From contig JAIOHM010000085.1 of assembly GCA_019912965.1 (NCBI GenBank), forward strand, positions 1 through 64,000: DNA of 64,000 bases, read 5' to 3'. A program made the translations under genes and the position numbers. Origin of the DNA: Anaerolineae bacterium (GTDB taxonomy: Bacteria; Chloroflexota; Anaerolineae; Aggregatilineales; Phototrophicaceae). The notes under the pieces were generated by a model. It did no database searches. It worked only from the letters and a program-made list of their open reading frames with translations, and was not told the DNA's origin. Positions 50,513-59,414 of this stretch are shown piece after piece (within the stretch, counting starts at the first letter, position 1; the number at the start of each line of letters is the position of its first letter).

Positions 50513-50941
50513 ATGATTCCAATCCCCAAATCCCACAGCGATTTGATTGACGGCAATTACAACGTGGCGCTGACCACCATCATGCCAGATGGTCAGCCGC
50601 AGACCACCCCGGTCTGGTGCAACCGGGAGGGCGATTATGTCCTCATCAACACCATGCGCGGCTTCCAAAAAGAGAAAAATATGCGGGCGAACGAGCAGGT
50701 GACGCTGCTGGCGTATGATCCGCAAAATCCGCTGCACAACCTCGAAATTCGCGGCGTGGTGACCGAGATGACGGAAGATGGCGCACTCGACCATCTCGAC
50801 CAACTGACGCGCAAATATCTACGTAAAGCCGATGCCACTTTTTTTGGCGACAGCATCCCCGCCGACCTCGCAGGGCAGTACACACCCGTTCGCGTCAAAA
50901 TTATGCCAATCCGCATCCGGGCAGAAGGTAAAATAGGATGA
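50513..50941 (+). CDS. PPOX-class F420/FMN-dependent oxidoreductase 1
   Basis: About 142 residues from the ATG at 50513. Split beta-barrel flavin-binding protein: DGNYNVALTTIMPDGQPQTT, PVWCNREGDYVLINTMRGFQ, KEKNMRANEQVTLLAYDPQN, LEIRGVVTEMTEDGALDHLD and YTPVRVKIMPIRI. These are typical of F420-binding PPOX proteins. Substrate unknown. It overlaps the next gene, a paralog, by ATGA. Confidence 0.9.
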   Translation: MIPIPKSHSDLIDGNYNVALTTIMPDGQPQTTPVWCNREGDYVLINTMRGFQKEKNMRANEQVTLLAYDPQNPLHNLEIRGVVTEMTEDGALDHLDQLTRKYLRKADATFFGDSIPADLAGQYTPVRVKIMPIRIRAEGKIG

Positions 50942-51384
50942 CCGTTCCCATTCCCGATTCACACCGCGATTTGCTCGATCAGGCTGTACATGGGATTTTG
51001 ACGACGCTGATGCCGGATGGTCAGCCGCAGTCCAGCATCGTCTGGGCGGATTACGACGGCACGTATGTGTTGATTAACACGACGCTGCAACGGCAAAAAG
51101 GGCGCAATATGCGGGATAATCACAAAGCCACGCTGTTGATTATCGACCCCAAAAACAGCAGTCGTTGGATTGAAATACGCGGCACGGTGGCGGCTATCGT
51201 GGCCGAAGGGGCATCCGCCCACGCCGATAAACTGACGCAGCTTTACACAGACAAACAACGATTTTACGGCGATATTTATCCGGTTGAGCAGCAGTACAAG
51301 GAAACACGGGTGATCGTCAAAATCGAGCCGCACAAAATCTGTCTGGATGCGATTTTTAAAGAGCCGACGCATAGTGCGGTTTGA
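50938..51384 (+). CDS. PPOX-class F420/FMN-dependent oxidoreductase 2
   Basis: A 148-residue paralog of the preceding gene with the same order of motifs: LLDQAVHGILTTLMPDGQPQ, YVLINTTLQRQKGRNMRDNH, WIEIRGTVAAI, YTDKQRFYGDIYPVEQQYKE and VIVKIEPHKICLD. About 40% identity by eye to its neighbour. Translational coupling suggests that they form a heterodimer or act in one pathway. Confidence 0.9.
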   Translation: MTVPIPDSHRDLLDQAVHGILTTLMPDGQPQSSIVWADYDGTYVLINTTLQRQKGRNMRDNHKATLLIIDPKNSSRWIEIRGTVAAIVAEGASAHADKLTQLYTDKQRFYGDIYPVEQQYKETRVIVKIEPHKICLDAIFKEPTHSAV

Positions 51385-51390
51385 GCGCCC

Positions 51391-54069
51391 TTACCCTTTG
51401 AGTTGGGCTTCGGCTTCGGCAATCCAGCGCAGCATTAAATCGGCATCCTCGATGTGATCCATCTGGCGGAAGTAGATTTCAGCTTCGCGCCAGCAAGCGA
51501 TGGTCGCGGGCAAGTAATCTAATTTCTCATAGGCGATGCCGAGGTTGCGCTGAGTCATAGCAAAATCTAGGGGAGCGGCGGATGGGGTGTAGTATTCCAG
51601 CGCGACTTGATAGCACTCGATGGCATGGCGCAGATTGGCATCTCGGTCTTCGACTGCTGCCAGTTTGCGGTAGGCAGCCCCCAAATTGTTCTGTGTTAAG
51701 GCAAAATCTAGGGGAGCGGCGGACGGGGTATAGTATTCCAGCGCGACTTGATAGCAGGCGATGGCACGGTGAAGGTTGTTGATAGGATCTTCAAGGGCTG
51801 CCAGATCACTGTAGGCAAGTCCCAGATTGTTCTGTGTTAAGGCAAAACCTAGGGGAGCGGCGGATGGGGTGTAGTATTCCAGCGCGACTTGAAAAGCGTC
51901 AATAGCGCAGCGCAAGTTAGCGATGTGATCTTCGATGGTGGCCAGATCAGCGTAGGCATTCCCCAAATTGTTTTGGGTCATAGCATATTTCAGCGGGACG
52001 GCGGATGGGGTGTAGTATTCCAGCACAGCTTGATAGCAGGCGATGGCACGGCGCAAGTTAGCGATGTGATCTTCGATGGCCGCCAAATCAGTGTAGACAG
52101 CCCCCAGATTATTCTGGGTCATGGCATATCTCAGTGGGGCGACAGTGGGGGTATAGTATTCCAGCGCGACTTGAAAAGCGTCAATAGCGCGGTGCAGGTT
52201 AGCGGTGTGATCTTCGATGGCTGCTAACCCTTTGTATGCAACTCCCAGATTGTTTTGGGTTCCAGCATAATCCAGCGGGGCGGCGGATGGGGTATTGTAT
52301 TCTAGCGCGGATTGATAGCAGGCGATGGCACGGCGCAGATTTTCGCGACGGTTGCCAATAGGAAGACTCTCATAATCGCTGCCGAGGCTGTTTTGTGCAT
52401 TTGCCCAGAGCATTTTATCGGGATGATTTGCTAATTTATCAGTCAAACGCTGTGACCAATTGAGAATTTGAGCAAAGCGTCCTCGGTTGTAGAGAAAATT
52501 ACTGATATTATTCGTCAGCCAAAGCGCATCCTCGCCATCGCCTGAGCCTAATGCCCACTCAAAAGCGGCCTCCAGATTGGCGGATTCGGGGTCAAGGCCG
52601 AGGTAATCTTGTTTATCATCGTGGTGTTGAGCCAGTGTATGGTAATAATCGAAGTGGGTGCGGCGAGCGTTTAGGTCTTCGCCGACGGCGGCGATGACGA
52701 GGGGGTCGATAGTGTAGCGCCCCTGTTCGAGGGCAACGAGTCCCCATTGGACGAGGCGGGCGAGGAAATCGACCCTCACCCCCTGCCCCTCTCCCTCAGG
52801 GCGAGGGGAGTCAGAAGTCGAGTCGGTGGGTTTCATAATGGCGAGGGAGGCGGAGAAGGTGAAACCACCGCGACCGACGGCGAGACGGCGCAGGGCAGCG
52901 ATAGTTTCTTCACCATCCGTTTGCTGGCGCACCTGTTCAACCGTTTTCAGCACCATTTCGTTTAAGGCTTCGTCGGCGTCCGCGCCTTTAAGGGAATGCA
53001 GGGTCGAAAGCACATAATCCGGCGGGTAGGTATTCAGCCAGCGAACGGCGTACTGCATCAAACGCGGATGACGGCGGGCGGCTTCGGCCAATGCGGTTTC
53101 GTGACCATTCAGCGAAAAATTGGGCGGTTCAAGAGCGGACATGGCTTTCAAAATGGCGACGGCTGAGTCCAGATCAGGGGCCCGGAGGTCAAGGGGTTTG
53201 ACGTGGCGCAGTTCTCGCCATGCGGCGCGGCTGGTGACGAGGACGCGGGCATGGTCAAGCACGTTCAGGCGGGCGGCATAAGCGGCGGGTTGGGCGCAGT
53301 CTTCGGCATTATCCAGCACGATCAGCATTTGGCTTTGGCTGGCTTTTGCCCAAATTGCGTCGTCTTCGGCAGTTTGGGGCAGACGGAGATGGTCACGAAT
53401 GGTCAAGGTTAGCTGGCTAATGGTGGACTGCGGCGTGATGGTGTGCCAAACGACGCCTGCGGGAAAATCGGCACGGGCGGCAACCTCGACGGCTAAACGG
53501 GTTTTGCCCACGCCGCCTAAGCCCAGTACGGCGACAATGCGCTGATCGGATTTCAGCGCGTCCTGCACAGTTTTCAATTCGGCGTCACGGCCAATCAGAG
53601 GTAAATCCAGATGCCAGCGCGGGAATGAACCGCTGATAGGCGCTGCTTGTGCCACAGCGGGTGCATCGGGGTTCAGGTCGGTGTTGTTGGCGATGGCTTT
53701 GCGTAAAGCATCCAGACCGCCCGCCCAATCTTTGGCCAGATCAGCATATTGAATCGTCCCCAAACGCAGCGGAATATCTTTCAGCGGGACGGATTCGATC
53801 ATGGCGATGTAGAGCCGTTTGCCGAGCGCCAAGACGCGATTCCATTCGGCTTCGCAATAGGCGGATTGCGCCGAGGCAGGCGAAAGGATGAATAATCCGG
53901 CGGCGCAGTCGTGGGCGGCCTGTTGAATTTCGCGCGCCCAATTATCGCCCGGTTCAAGGCCATCAACATGATCGACCCATGTTTCGATTCCGGCGGCTTC
54001 CAGTTCGTTATGTAAACGGGTGACGGTAGGGTCATCGGCGGTGGCGTGGCTGACGAAAATGTGGGGCAT
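51391..54069 (-). CDS. TIR-NB-ARC-TPR protein (STAND, NLR-like)
   Basis: An 892-residue protein. The TIR domain (1-130) has HIFVSHATADD, LEPGDNWAREI, LFILSPASAQ and YCEAEWNRVLAL, with Glu75 at the position of the NADase glutamate. An NB-ARC domain follows: Walker A GLGGVGKT (183-190), Walker B LIVLDN (249-254), RVLVTSRAAW (sensor) and a winged helix near 390-460. The winged helix has an extra segment (SDSPRPEGEGQGVRV) from an inserted palindrome. The C-terminal third is six 47-residue TPR units, nearly identical (RRAIACYQVALEYYTPSAAP, LTQNNLGAAY). The architecture matches bacterial NLR-like immune sensors that degrade NAD on recognising a phage. Confidence 0.92.
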   Translation of the reverse strand: MPHIFVSHATADDPTVTRLHNELEAAGIETWVDHVDGLEPGDNWAREIQQAAHDCAAGLFILSPASAQSAYCEAEWNRVLALGKRLYIAMIESVPLKDIPLRLGTIQYADLAKDWAGGLDALRKAIANNTDLNPDAPAVAQAAPISGSFPRWHLDLPLIGRDAELKTVQDALKSDQRIVAVLGLGGVGKTRLAVEVAARADFPAGVVWHTITPQSTISQLTLTIRDHLRLPQTAEDDAIWAKASQSQMLIVLDNAEDCAQPAAYAARLNVLDHARVLVTSRAAWRELRHVKPLDLRAPDLDSAVAILKAMSALEPPNFSLNGHETALAEAARRHPRLMQYAVRWLNTYPPDYVLSTLHSLKGADADEALNEMVLKTVEQVRQQTDGEETIAALRRLAVGRGGFTFSASLAIMKPTDSTSDSPRPEGEGQGVRVDFLARLVQWGLVALEQGRYTIDPLVIAAVGEDLNARRTHFDYYHTLAQHHDDKQDYLGLDPESANLEAAFEWALGSGDGEDALWLTNNISNFLYNRGRFAQILNWSQRLTDKLANHPDKMLWANAQNSLGSDYESLPIGNRRENLRRAIACYQSALEYNTPSAAPLDYAGTQNNLGVAYKGLAAIEDHTANLHRAIDAFQVALEYYTPTVAPLRYAMTQNNLGAVYTDLAAIEDHIANLRRAIACYQAVLEYYTPSAVPLKYAMTQNNLGNAYADLATIEDHIANLRCAIDAFQVALEYYTPSAAPLGFALTQNNLGLAYSDLAALEDPINNLHRAIACYQVALEYYTPSAAPLDFALTQNNLGAAYRKLAAVEDRDANLRHAIECYQVALEYYTPSAAPLDFAMTQRNLGIAYEKLDYLPATIACWREAEIYFRQMDHIEDADLMLRWIAEAEAQLKG
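51569..52390 (-). repeat. 141-base tandem repeats in the TPR region
   Basis: Units of 141 bases repeat about six times; for example GGGAGCGGCG occurs at 51571, 51712 and 51853. The high DNA identity implies recent expansion or homogenisation, so copy number may vary between strains. Confidence 0.85.
52773..52810. repeat. GC-rich palindromic repeat inside the TIR-NB-ARC gene
   Basis: Near-identical to 7411-7449: CCCTCACCCCCTG, CCCCTCTCCCT, CAGGGCGAGGGGA. It is read from the opposite strand relative to the host gene and yields SDSPRPEGEGQGVRV in the winged-helix loop. Confidence 0.8.
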
Positions 54070-54163
54070 GGGGCTGCTCCGGCAATCTGTGCGCGGCGTT
54101 ATGATGATATATTAGCACAGAAGGGGGATTTGAGGGACGAGGAAGGCCCCGTCCCGGATGGCG

Positions 54164-54472
54164 TTATGAAGCGGGCAACCCTGCGCCGCCCAATGGCGTG
54201 AACTCAAAACCTTCGGACATATCCGCAATCAGGGGGCGCGCAACCGCAATCACGGCTTTGACGGCCTCCAGCGAGAGCGATGCATCATGATCGGCCTTGT
54301 TTGCCCAGACTTCCGTAATCCAGATGGCGTCCGGGTCGTCGGGCAGGGTGCCGATCAGATAGATATAACAGCCTTTGACATCGCGCATGTTTTCGGCAGA
54401 TTTGAGCATATGACCGAGCAAAACATCCCGCTGCCCCGGATGCGCCTTCATCTTTCCACACAATCCGTACAT
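54164..54472 (-). CDS. Antibiotic biosynthesis monooxygenase (ABM) domain protein
   Basis: A 102-residue ferredoxin-like protein: GLCGKMKAHPGQRDVLLGHM, GCYIYLIGTLPDDPDAIWIT, EVWANKADHDASLSLEAVKA and a C-terminal PLIADMSEGFEFTPLGG. It fits the ABM/YgiN family of small cofactor-poor oxygenases. Probably co-transcribed with the DinB gene upstream of it. Confidence 0.88.
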   Translation of the reverse strand: MYGLCGKMKAHPGQRDVLLGHMLKSAENMRDVKGCYIYLIGTLPDDPDAIWITEVWANKADHDASLSLEAVKAVIAVARPLIADMSEGFEFTPLGGAGLPAS

Positions 54473-54495
54473 GGTTTTCCTTTATCCTGCGCGGG

Positions 54496-54972
54496 CTACC
54501 AAATCCAATCCTTTATGTTGGGGGGCAGCGGTTTGTTCATCGTACGCAGGTAAATGCTGGCCTTGCCGAAGAAGATCAGCAGCGCCTGTAGATAAACATC
54601 CAACTGTAGATCAAGCGGCATCGCATTGCCACCACCGCGGTCAACCTGCTTTTGCGAATCGGCATCGGATATGGCATTCAGCGCGGCTAATAGATCGTCA
54701 TCCAGCTTTTGATACCATGCCTTCAGTTTGGCGACGCTGGTTTCGATCCCGGCTTCGGCGTTTTTAACCGACCAATCCTGATTGAAGGTTTTGAAGGATT
54801 GGGCGTAGCTGTATTCGATGTCGCCCATCTCGCGGCAGAGCGCGCCGAGCGTCATGGTGGTGCCGCCGGGGGTGAATGCCAGATCAGCATCGGTCAGGCT
54901 GTCCATCAATTCGGTTCGCATCGCATGACTGCCCTCGACCCATGACCATTTCATTTCCAGCGACTGGATCAT
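54496..54972 (-). CDS. DinB-family protein
   Basis: About 158 residues; AAGGAGG precedes the ATG at 54972. Helical bundle with LEMKWSWVEGSHAMRTELMD, MTLGALCREMGDIEYSYAQS and LQLDVYLQALLIFFGKASIY, all DinB-like. DinB proteins are often metal-dependent thiol S-transferases; here the metal His triad is not clearly complete. It diverges from the AraC gene. Confidence 0.75.
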   Translation of the reverse strand: MIQSLEMKWSWVEGSHAMRTELMDSLTDADLAFTPGGTTMTLGALCREMGDIEYSYAQSFKTFNQDWSVKNAEAGIETSVAKLKAWYQKLDDDLLAALNAISDADSQKQVDRGGGNAMPLDLQLDVYLQALLIFFGKASIYLRTMNKPLPPNIKDWIW

Positions 54973-55100
54973 TTGCTGCCTCCTTGTGTAGAACTTATGA
55001 GCAATATCATAGTTAAAAAGCGGAAAATCGTATTGTAAAAACGCGACAGCGGCGAATGTTTGTGCTATGCTGAGGGTCTTCAGATGAGAAGGATTTTGCG

Positions 55101-55907
55101 ATGGTGGAACCTGCCAAAATATGGGGTTCGCGGGGCATCCTGAACCCGATAACAGGTGAGAAAAAATTCCGGGTGATGCGTTATTTACCCGCGCCGGATT
55201 TGCGTTTCTGGGTTGAACGCTTTTGGGCGGTCGAGTGGGATGTAGCCGAGCCTTACCTGCAAGAAAATCTGCCGTATCCGTGCATTGATCTGGCAATTGA
55301 GCACAGCCAATCGGGTGTGTTTGGTGTGGCGACCGGCAAATTTACCCGTCTGCTGCAAGGCCGGGGGCGGGCGTTCGGCATCAAGTTCAAACCGGGCGGG
55401 TTTTATCCGTTTGTGGGGATGTCGATTTCGCAGTTCACCGATAAAACGATACCGCTGTTTGGTCTGTTCGGCGCGGCGGGTCAATGCCTTCAGGACACCA
55501 TTCTAGGTTTGGAAAACGATGGCGAGGCCATTGAAATCGCCGAAAAATTCCTGCGTGACTGTTCGCCCGAAGAGGATACGACTGTCATGCTGATTAACGC
55601 CATCGTGGACTGCATCATCAGCAACCGGGCGATCACCAAAGTGGACGACATCGTGAGTTTGATGGGCATCAACAAGCGCACCTTGCAGCGGATGTTCAGC
55701 CAGTATGTGGGTGTCAGTCCCAAGCTGGTCATCAAACGCTTTCGGCTGCAAGAGGCGGCGGAACATCTGGCGCAGGTCGAGCATGTGAACTGGTCAACGC
55801 TGGCGCTGGAACTCGGCTATTTCGATCAGGCGCATTTCATCAAGGATTTTAAGGCCATGATCGGGCAAACGCCCACCGAATATGCGCGGCAGCTTGGCGA
55901 GGCATAG
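55101..55907 (+). CDS. AraC-family regulator with DUF6597-like N-domain
   Basis: A 268-residue protein. N-terminal part: MRYLPAPDLRFWVERFWAVE, NLPYPCIDLAIEHSQSG and GIKFKPGGFYPFVGMSISQF, as in DUF6597 regulators. C-terminal AraC helices: KVDDIVSLMGINKRTLQRMF and WSTLALELGYFDQAHFIKDF with the close TPTEYARQLG. Divergent to DinB (54972), so it may control the DinB-ABM pair. A TATGCT near 55063 could be its -10. Confidence 0.88.
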   Translation: MVEPAKIWGSRGILNPITGEKKFRVMRYLPAPDLRFWVERFWAVEWDVAEPYLQENLPYPCIDLAIEHSQSGVFGVATGKFTRLLQGRGRAFGIKFKPGGFYPFVGMSISQFTDKTIPLFGLFGAAGQCLQDTILGLENDGEAIEIAEKFLRDCSPEEDTTVMLINAIVDCIISNRAITKVDDIVSLMGINKRTLQRMFSQYVGVSPKLVIKRFRLQEAAEHLAQVEHVNWSTLALELGYFDQAHFIKDFKAMIGQTPTEYARQLGEA

Positions 55908-55919
55908 TAACCGTCCGCG

Positions 55920-56264
55920 CTATTCATTCGCCTGATAAGTTGCTACCAGCCGTTTCGGTGCATAGGCGCACCATGCCTGTTCAAACAAATCGCGCAGTTC
56001 GTCACGATCAACCTGCGACAGCCGAATCAGCACTGAGCCGAAGCTGGCATAATGTTTGGGGGCGTAAAAGATTTCCGGTTGGCTGCTGACCAGAAATTCG
56101 CGCTGCAATTGATCGGGCAGCTTCAGCACCAGCGCATCCGCGTCGATCTTGGCGCTGGAGGCCAGAAACCGTTTGCCAACCCGGAAGGTCGGCCCGCCGA
56201 ATACCAGATGCTCCTCCACGCCCGGAAACGACAATGCAATCTGACGGACATCATCGAAATTCAT
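55920..56264 (-). CDS. MmcQ/YjbR-family protein
   Basis: A 114-residue protein opening MNFDDVRQIALSFPGVEEHL, with VGKRFLASSAKIDADALVLK, QPEIFYAPKHYASFGSVLIR and LIRLSQVDRDELRDLFEQAW. This is the CyaY-like fold of the MmcQ/YjbR family, thought to bind DNA; function not proven. Confidence 0.88.
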   Translation of the reverse strand: MNFDDVRQIALSFPGVEEHLVFGGPTFRVGKRFLASSAKIDADALVLKLPDQLQREFLVSSQPEIFYAPKHYASFGSVLIRLSQVDRDELRDLFEQAWCAYAPKRLVATYQANE

Positions 56265-56379
56265 GCGCGATCCCTCAGATAGAATTTTTGTTTCACACAG
56301 GGTAACACAAATCCGGCGCGGATGTAAAGCTCAGCAGGGTTTAAGTGCGAGTGGGGCGGGATTTTACAGCGGAACAGCT

Positions 56380-57192
56380 TTACAGACTGATCCCGAACAC
56401 ACGCGGCCCGGTTGGCCCATTCGGATCAGGGCTGCCGCCTTCCGGCTCAATCGATACCCCAAATCCGTCATAATCCAGCGCGGGTTTTTCCAGCGGCAGC
56501 ACAATGTAATACGTGGAGTCGGGACTCGGCAGTTTCAATAAACCGCCGCTGCGTGCGCCGCTTTCATCCACCAGCCACAGTTGGAAGGTTTGGTCATTGT
56601 TAATGCTGGGCAGCGATTTCACCTGAATCACCGCCTTCGCCCCATCTGCCGTGATCACCAGTTCACCGCTGGCACCAAAACCCTCGCTGGTCGTAATGGG
56701 AATGCGTCGCGCATCCGCTTGCGCCACAATTTGGGCATACAATGCTTCGGCGGGGTCGGTCGGTCTGAGCAGCAGCAGCGCCCCGACAATCACCACCAGC
56801 GCCGCAGCCAGTCCCGCGACCAGTGGCCACATACTCCGCCGCCGCACGACCTTGATCTCTGCCGGTTTCCCCTCGTCCTGACGGAGATGGGTTGGCGGTG
56901 CGGTTTTCGTTTCCGCTTCATATTGGGTCAAAGGCTGCGGGATGACTTTCTCAGCTTGGGAAACAGGTTTCGCGCCTGCCAGCCGACGCCTTAAATCATC
57001 CTGCAAGTGCGCGGGTGCGCGGCGTGCCGGGGTTGTCAATGTTAAATGGTCAGCGATGGCCTGATATTCCGCCAGCAGATTCCGGGCTTCCGCGTCGGTA
57101 TCCAAAAGGGTATCCAGGGCAGCGCGTTCCTCCGGGTCAAGCGCCCCCAGTGCATAAGCAGGAATCAGGTCAATCAGGGTCTGTCTATCCAT
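56380..57192 (-). CDS. RskA-type anti-sigma factor
   Basis: About 270 residues from MDRQTLIDLIPAYALGALDP at 57192. The N-terminal anti-sigma domain carries IPAYALGALDPEERAALDTL. A membrane helix lies at about residues 125-147 (MWPLVAGLAAALVVIVGALL). The external RskA C-terminal domain has TFQLWLVDESGARSGGLLKL and FGVSIEPEGGSPDPNGPTGP. It would hold the ECF sigma factor of the next gene upstream at the membrane until a signal triggers proteolysis. No zinc-binding HxxxCxxC is present, as in other RskA types. Confidence 0.92.
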   Translation of the reverse strand: MDRQTLIDLIPAYALGALDPEERAALDTLLDTDAEARNLLAEYQAIADHLTLTTPARRAPAHLQDDLRRRLAGAKPVSQAEKVIPQPLTQYEAETKTAPPTHLRQDEGKPAEIKVVRRRSMWPLVAGLAAALVVIVGALLLLRPTDPAEALYAQIVAQADARRIPITTSEGFGASGELVITADGAKAVIQVKSLPSINNDQTFQLWLVDESGARSGGLLKLPSPDSTYYIVLPLEKPALDYDGFGVSIEPEGGSPDPNGPTGPRVFGISL

Positions 57193-57288
57193 TGAAACTA
57201 CACATTCACTCACATACTACAGCAAGCGGCTCAGCAAACCGCTTAATCATAACGAAGCATAGACATTGCAGTCTAAAGATTATTACGC

Positions 57289-57858
57289 TTAATGCTCTTC
57301 AATTGGATTTACGTTATCGCCCCACGCCAGCCGCAGCTTTTGCATTCCCAGCCGGATGCGCGTCTTGACCGTGCCCAATGGCAAATCCAGCGTTTCGGCC
57401 AGATCACTGTGCGACATCCCGTAAAAATACACCAGTTCGATCAATTCACGCTGCTCAACGGGCAGTTCATTCAGCACCGAACGCAGCGTCCGCCGCAGGT
57501 CAGCACTGCCATCCACCGTCAGGATATTTTCCCACAAGCCGGGGTCTTCATCCATAAAGAGCATCCCGCTTTTCGGTTCGCGTCGTTGGCGCTGCCGCAG
57601 CAGATCAATCGCCAATCGCCGGGTCACCGTTAGCAGCCAGGTTGTAAAACGTCCCTTCTCCGGGTCAAAGGTATAGGACTTATTCCACAAACGCATGAAG
57701 GTATCCTGGGTAACTTCCTCAGCGCTCATCGGGTCATTCAGGACGCGATAAGCCACCGAATATACCAGATTGGCATATCGGCTGTGTAATTCCAGCAGAG
57801 CATCTTCGCTGCCGTCTTGAATTTGCGCTAATAGGTGAAGTTCAGTTGTTTGGCTCAT
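57289..57858 (-). CDS. ECF sigma factor (SigK-like)
   Basis: About 189 residues from MSQTTELHLLAQIQDGSEDA (ATG 57858; 57873 is possible, no clear Shine-Dalgarno). Region 2: RYANLVYSVAYRVLNDPMSA, EEVTQDTFMRLWNKSYTFDP, TWLLTVTRRLAIDLLRQRQR. Region 4: LPVEQRELIELVYFYGMSHS and LAETLDLPLGTVKTRIRLGM. It precedes its anti-sigma gene by ~97 bases on the same strand, the usual sigK-rskA order. Confidence 0.93.
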   Translation of the reverse strand: MSQTTELHLLAQIQDGSEDALLELHSRYANLVYSVAYRVLNDPMSAEEVTQDTFMRLWNKSYTFDPEKGRFTTWLLTVTRRLAIDLLRQRQRREPKSGMLFMDEDPGLWENILTVDGSADLRRTLRSVLNELPVEQRELIELVYFYGMSHSDLAETLDLPLGTVKTRIRLGMQKLRLAWGDNVNPIEEH

Positions 57859-57993
57859 AAGCACGTTTGGCATTTCGGGTCTGTCGCCACCAGTAGTATA
57901 GCATTTCCTATCGACGGGCACATGCTCAGTGTGCGGCAAAACCGGAACGACCGTCCAGATCAAAAATTGTTCACTTTTTAGCCACTTTTGGGA

Positions 57994-58683
57994 TTATTCG
58001 CGGTCGGCCATCTCGCGGATGAGGTCAGTGGCTTCATCCACCACCATCCCGAACAACTCTTCCATGAGTGCGTCATCCACCTGATACGGGCCGCCAAAAC
58101 TGCCATCACCCAGCAGCTCACGCGCCGACATTTTATCATCGGGGTCATCCAGCGAAACCGTTTCTTTAATTTCCGAAGGTGACTCGGCTACCCGGTTGAA
58201 GGGGAAATTTTCCCCCCAGTTGGCGTGATTCAAAAGCAGGTTATGTTTGGCCTCAAAGGCTTTGACCGCATCCGACCGCCACCAGTTGTACCAAACCACC
58301 CGGATTTCATCTTCCTGCATGAAGTCTTGCAACCGTACCGGCACCTGATTGCCACCGTGTCCATTCAGGATCAGGAAGCGACGAAAGCCCTGATGCAAAA
58401 GGCTTTCCACAATTTCCAGCACCACCAGATCAAAGGTGTGCTGTGTCAGCGTAATGGTGCCGGGGAATTCCGCGAAATAGCGGCTGTTGCCAAAGTTGAG
58501 TGGGGGCGCAATCAGCACATTTTCCCGTTCCGCAACCGCCAGCGCTAGCCGTGATGGAACGATAATATCGGTCAGCAGGCTCAAATAGGCGTGCTGTTCG
58601 GTTGCCCCTGTGATGAGAATAATGCGGGTGTCGCGTTCCAGGTAACGTTCTACGTCCATCCAGTTCATATCTTCAAGCCGCAT
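57994..58683 (-). CDS. Creatininase-family amidohydrolase
   Basis: A 229-residue protein. Metal-binding motifs are ATEQHAYLSLLTDIIVPSRL (Glu, His, Asp), FLILNGHGGNQVPV (NGHGGN) and a late Glu in ESPSEIKETVS. These belong to the creatininase/MftE family of zinc or manganese amidohydrolases. The second-position Gly-Glu-Gln-His pattern differs slightly from the common GSxEQHGPHLP. Substrate unknown. Confidence 0.88.
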   Translation of the reverse strand: MRLEDMNWMDVERYLERDTRIILITGATEQHAYLSLLTDIIVPSRLALAVAERENVLIAPPLNFGNSRYFAEFPGTITLTQHTFDLVVLEIVESLLHQGFRRFLILNGHGGNQVPVRLQDFMQEDEIRVVWYNWWRSDAVKAFEAKHNLLLNHANWGENFPFNRVAESPSEIKETVSLDDPDDKMSARELLGDGSFGGPYQVDDALMEELFGMVVDEATDLIREMADRE

Positions 58684-58903
58684 ATAATTTCCCCTCAGAC
58701 TGCCGGATGCAGATCTTCTTTTAATATAGCACGGTGAGGAAAGTTAAGCGACCGGGTGACACAATAAGGTTAGAAAAGTAAAGATTTGCTCAAATTTGCG
58801 TTAGAATTGTCTTTAGACCTATAGCCAAAAGCAAAAAACGGCTGTATGCTTCTAGCATTGACATTAGCTCCCGAAGGGGCTACAATGCCTCTCAACTTAT
58901 TAA

Positions 58904-58976
58904 GGGCCTATAGCTCAGTTGGGAGAGCGCTTCAATGGCATTGAAGAGGTCAAGGGTTCGAGTCCCTTTAGGTCCA
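58904..58976 (+). tRNA. tRNA-Ala (anticodon GGC)
   Basis: Complete cloverleaf: acceptor GGGCCTA with TAGGTCC (one G-T pair), D arm GCTC-AGTTGGGA-GAGC, anticodon stem CTTCA/TGAAG with loop ATGGCAT, and T arm AAGGG-TTCGAGT-CCCTT. The anticodon GGC reads GCC/GCU codons for alanine. CCA is not encoded. A terminator follows at 59035. Confidence 0.97.
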
Positions 58977-59034
58977 TAAAGCGCCAGGCATGTGCCCAAT
59001 CTACAACCGCATACCAGCCGTTGTCTCCCCTTCG

Positions 59035-59067
59035 CCCCTGATGTCACCCGCAAGGGGATTTTGTTTT
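59035..59067 (+). terminator. Terminator after tRNA-Ala
   Basis: CCCCT (59035-59039) and AGGGG (59053-59057), followed by ATTTTGTTTT. Confidence 0.6.
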
Positions 59068-59095
59068 ATGTTTGATGTGGCGAAAGGGAATAGTT

Positions 59096-59254
59096 GTGGC
59101 GAAGCAAAAGCGTAATCCATTACAGAACATCGGCAGCCGCCTTCGTGAAATCCTCGAAGACATGGAACGACTTCTGAATCCCCAACCGCCCAAACGTGTT
59201 CCTGTGCCAGTTCCAGTACGTGTTCCGCGTTCCCGCAGTCCCTACGGGCGTTAA
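59096..59254 (+). CDS. Small basic protein, 52 residues
   Basis: A GTG start at 59096 is supported by GAAAGGGAA. The sequence runs (M)AKQKRNPLQNIGSRLREI, LEDMERLLNPQPPKRVPV and PVPVRVPRSRSPYGR: a short amphipathic helix, then a Pro/Arg/Val tail. No family recognised. A hairpin terminator at 59299-59331 supports expression. Confidence 0.55.
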   Translation: MAKQKRNPLQNIGSRLREILEDMERLLNPQPPKRVPVPVPVRVPRSRSPYGR

Positions 59255-59298
59255 TTTGCTCTCACTTCCTATAACACCCTATCCAGCCTGACGTTACG

Positions 59299-59331
59299 AA
59301 CGCGGTGGTCAGTTTTGTGCTGCCCCGCGTT
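59299..59331 (+). terminator. Terminator of the small basic protein gene
   Basis: AACGCGG (59299-59305) and CCGCGTT (59325-59331), followed by TTTTGATT. Confidence 0.65.
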
Positions 59332-59414
59332 TTTTGATTCTTCAGCCTGTTATCCCCGTGTAACAACTTGCCCCCATCATCAAAATATCTGCTGGACGTT
59401 CAACGGAGATTTTG

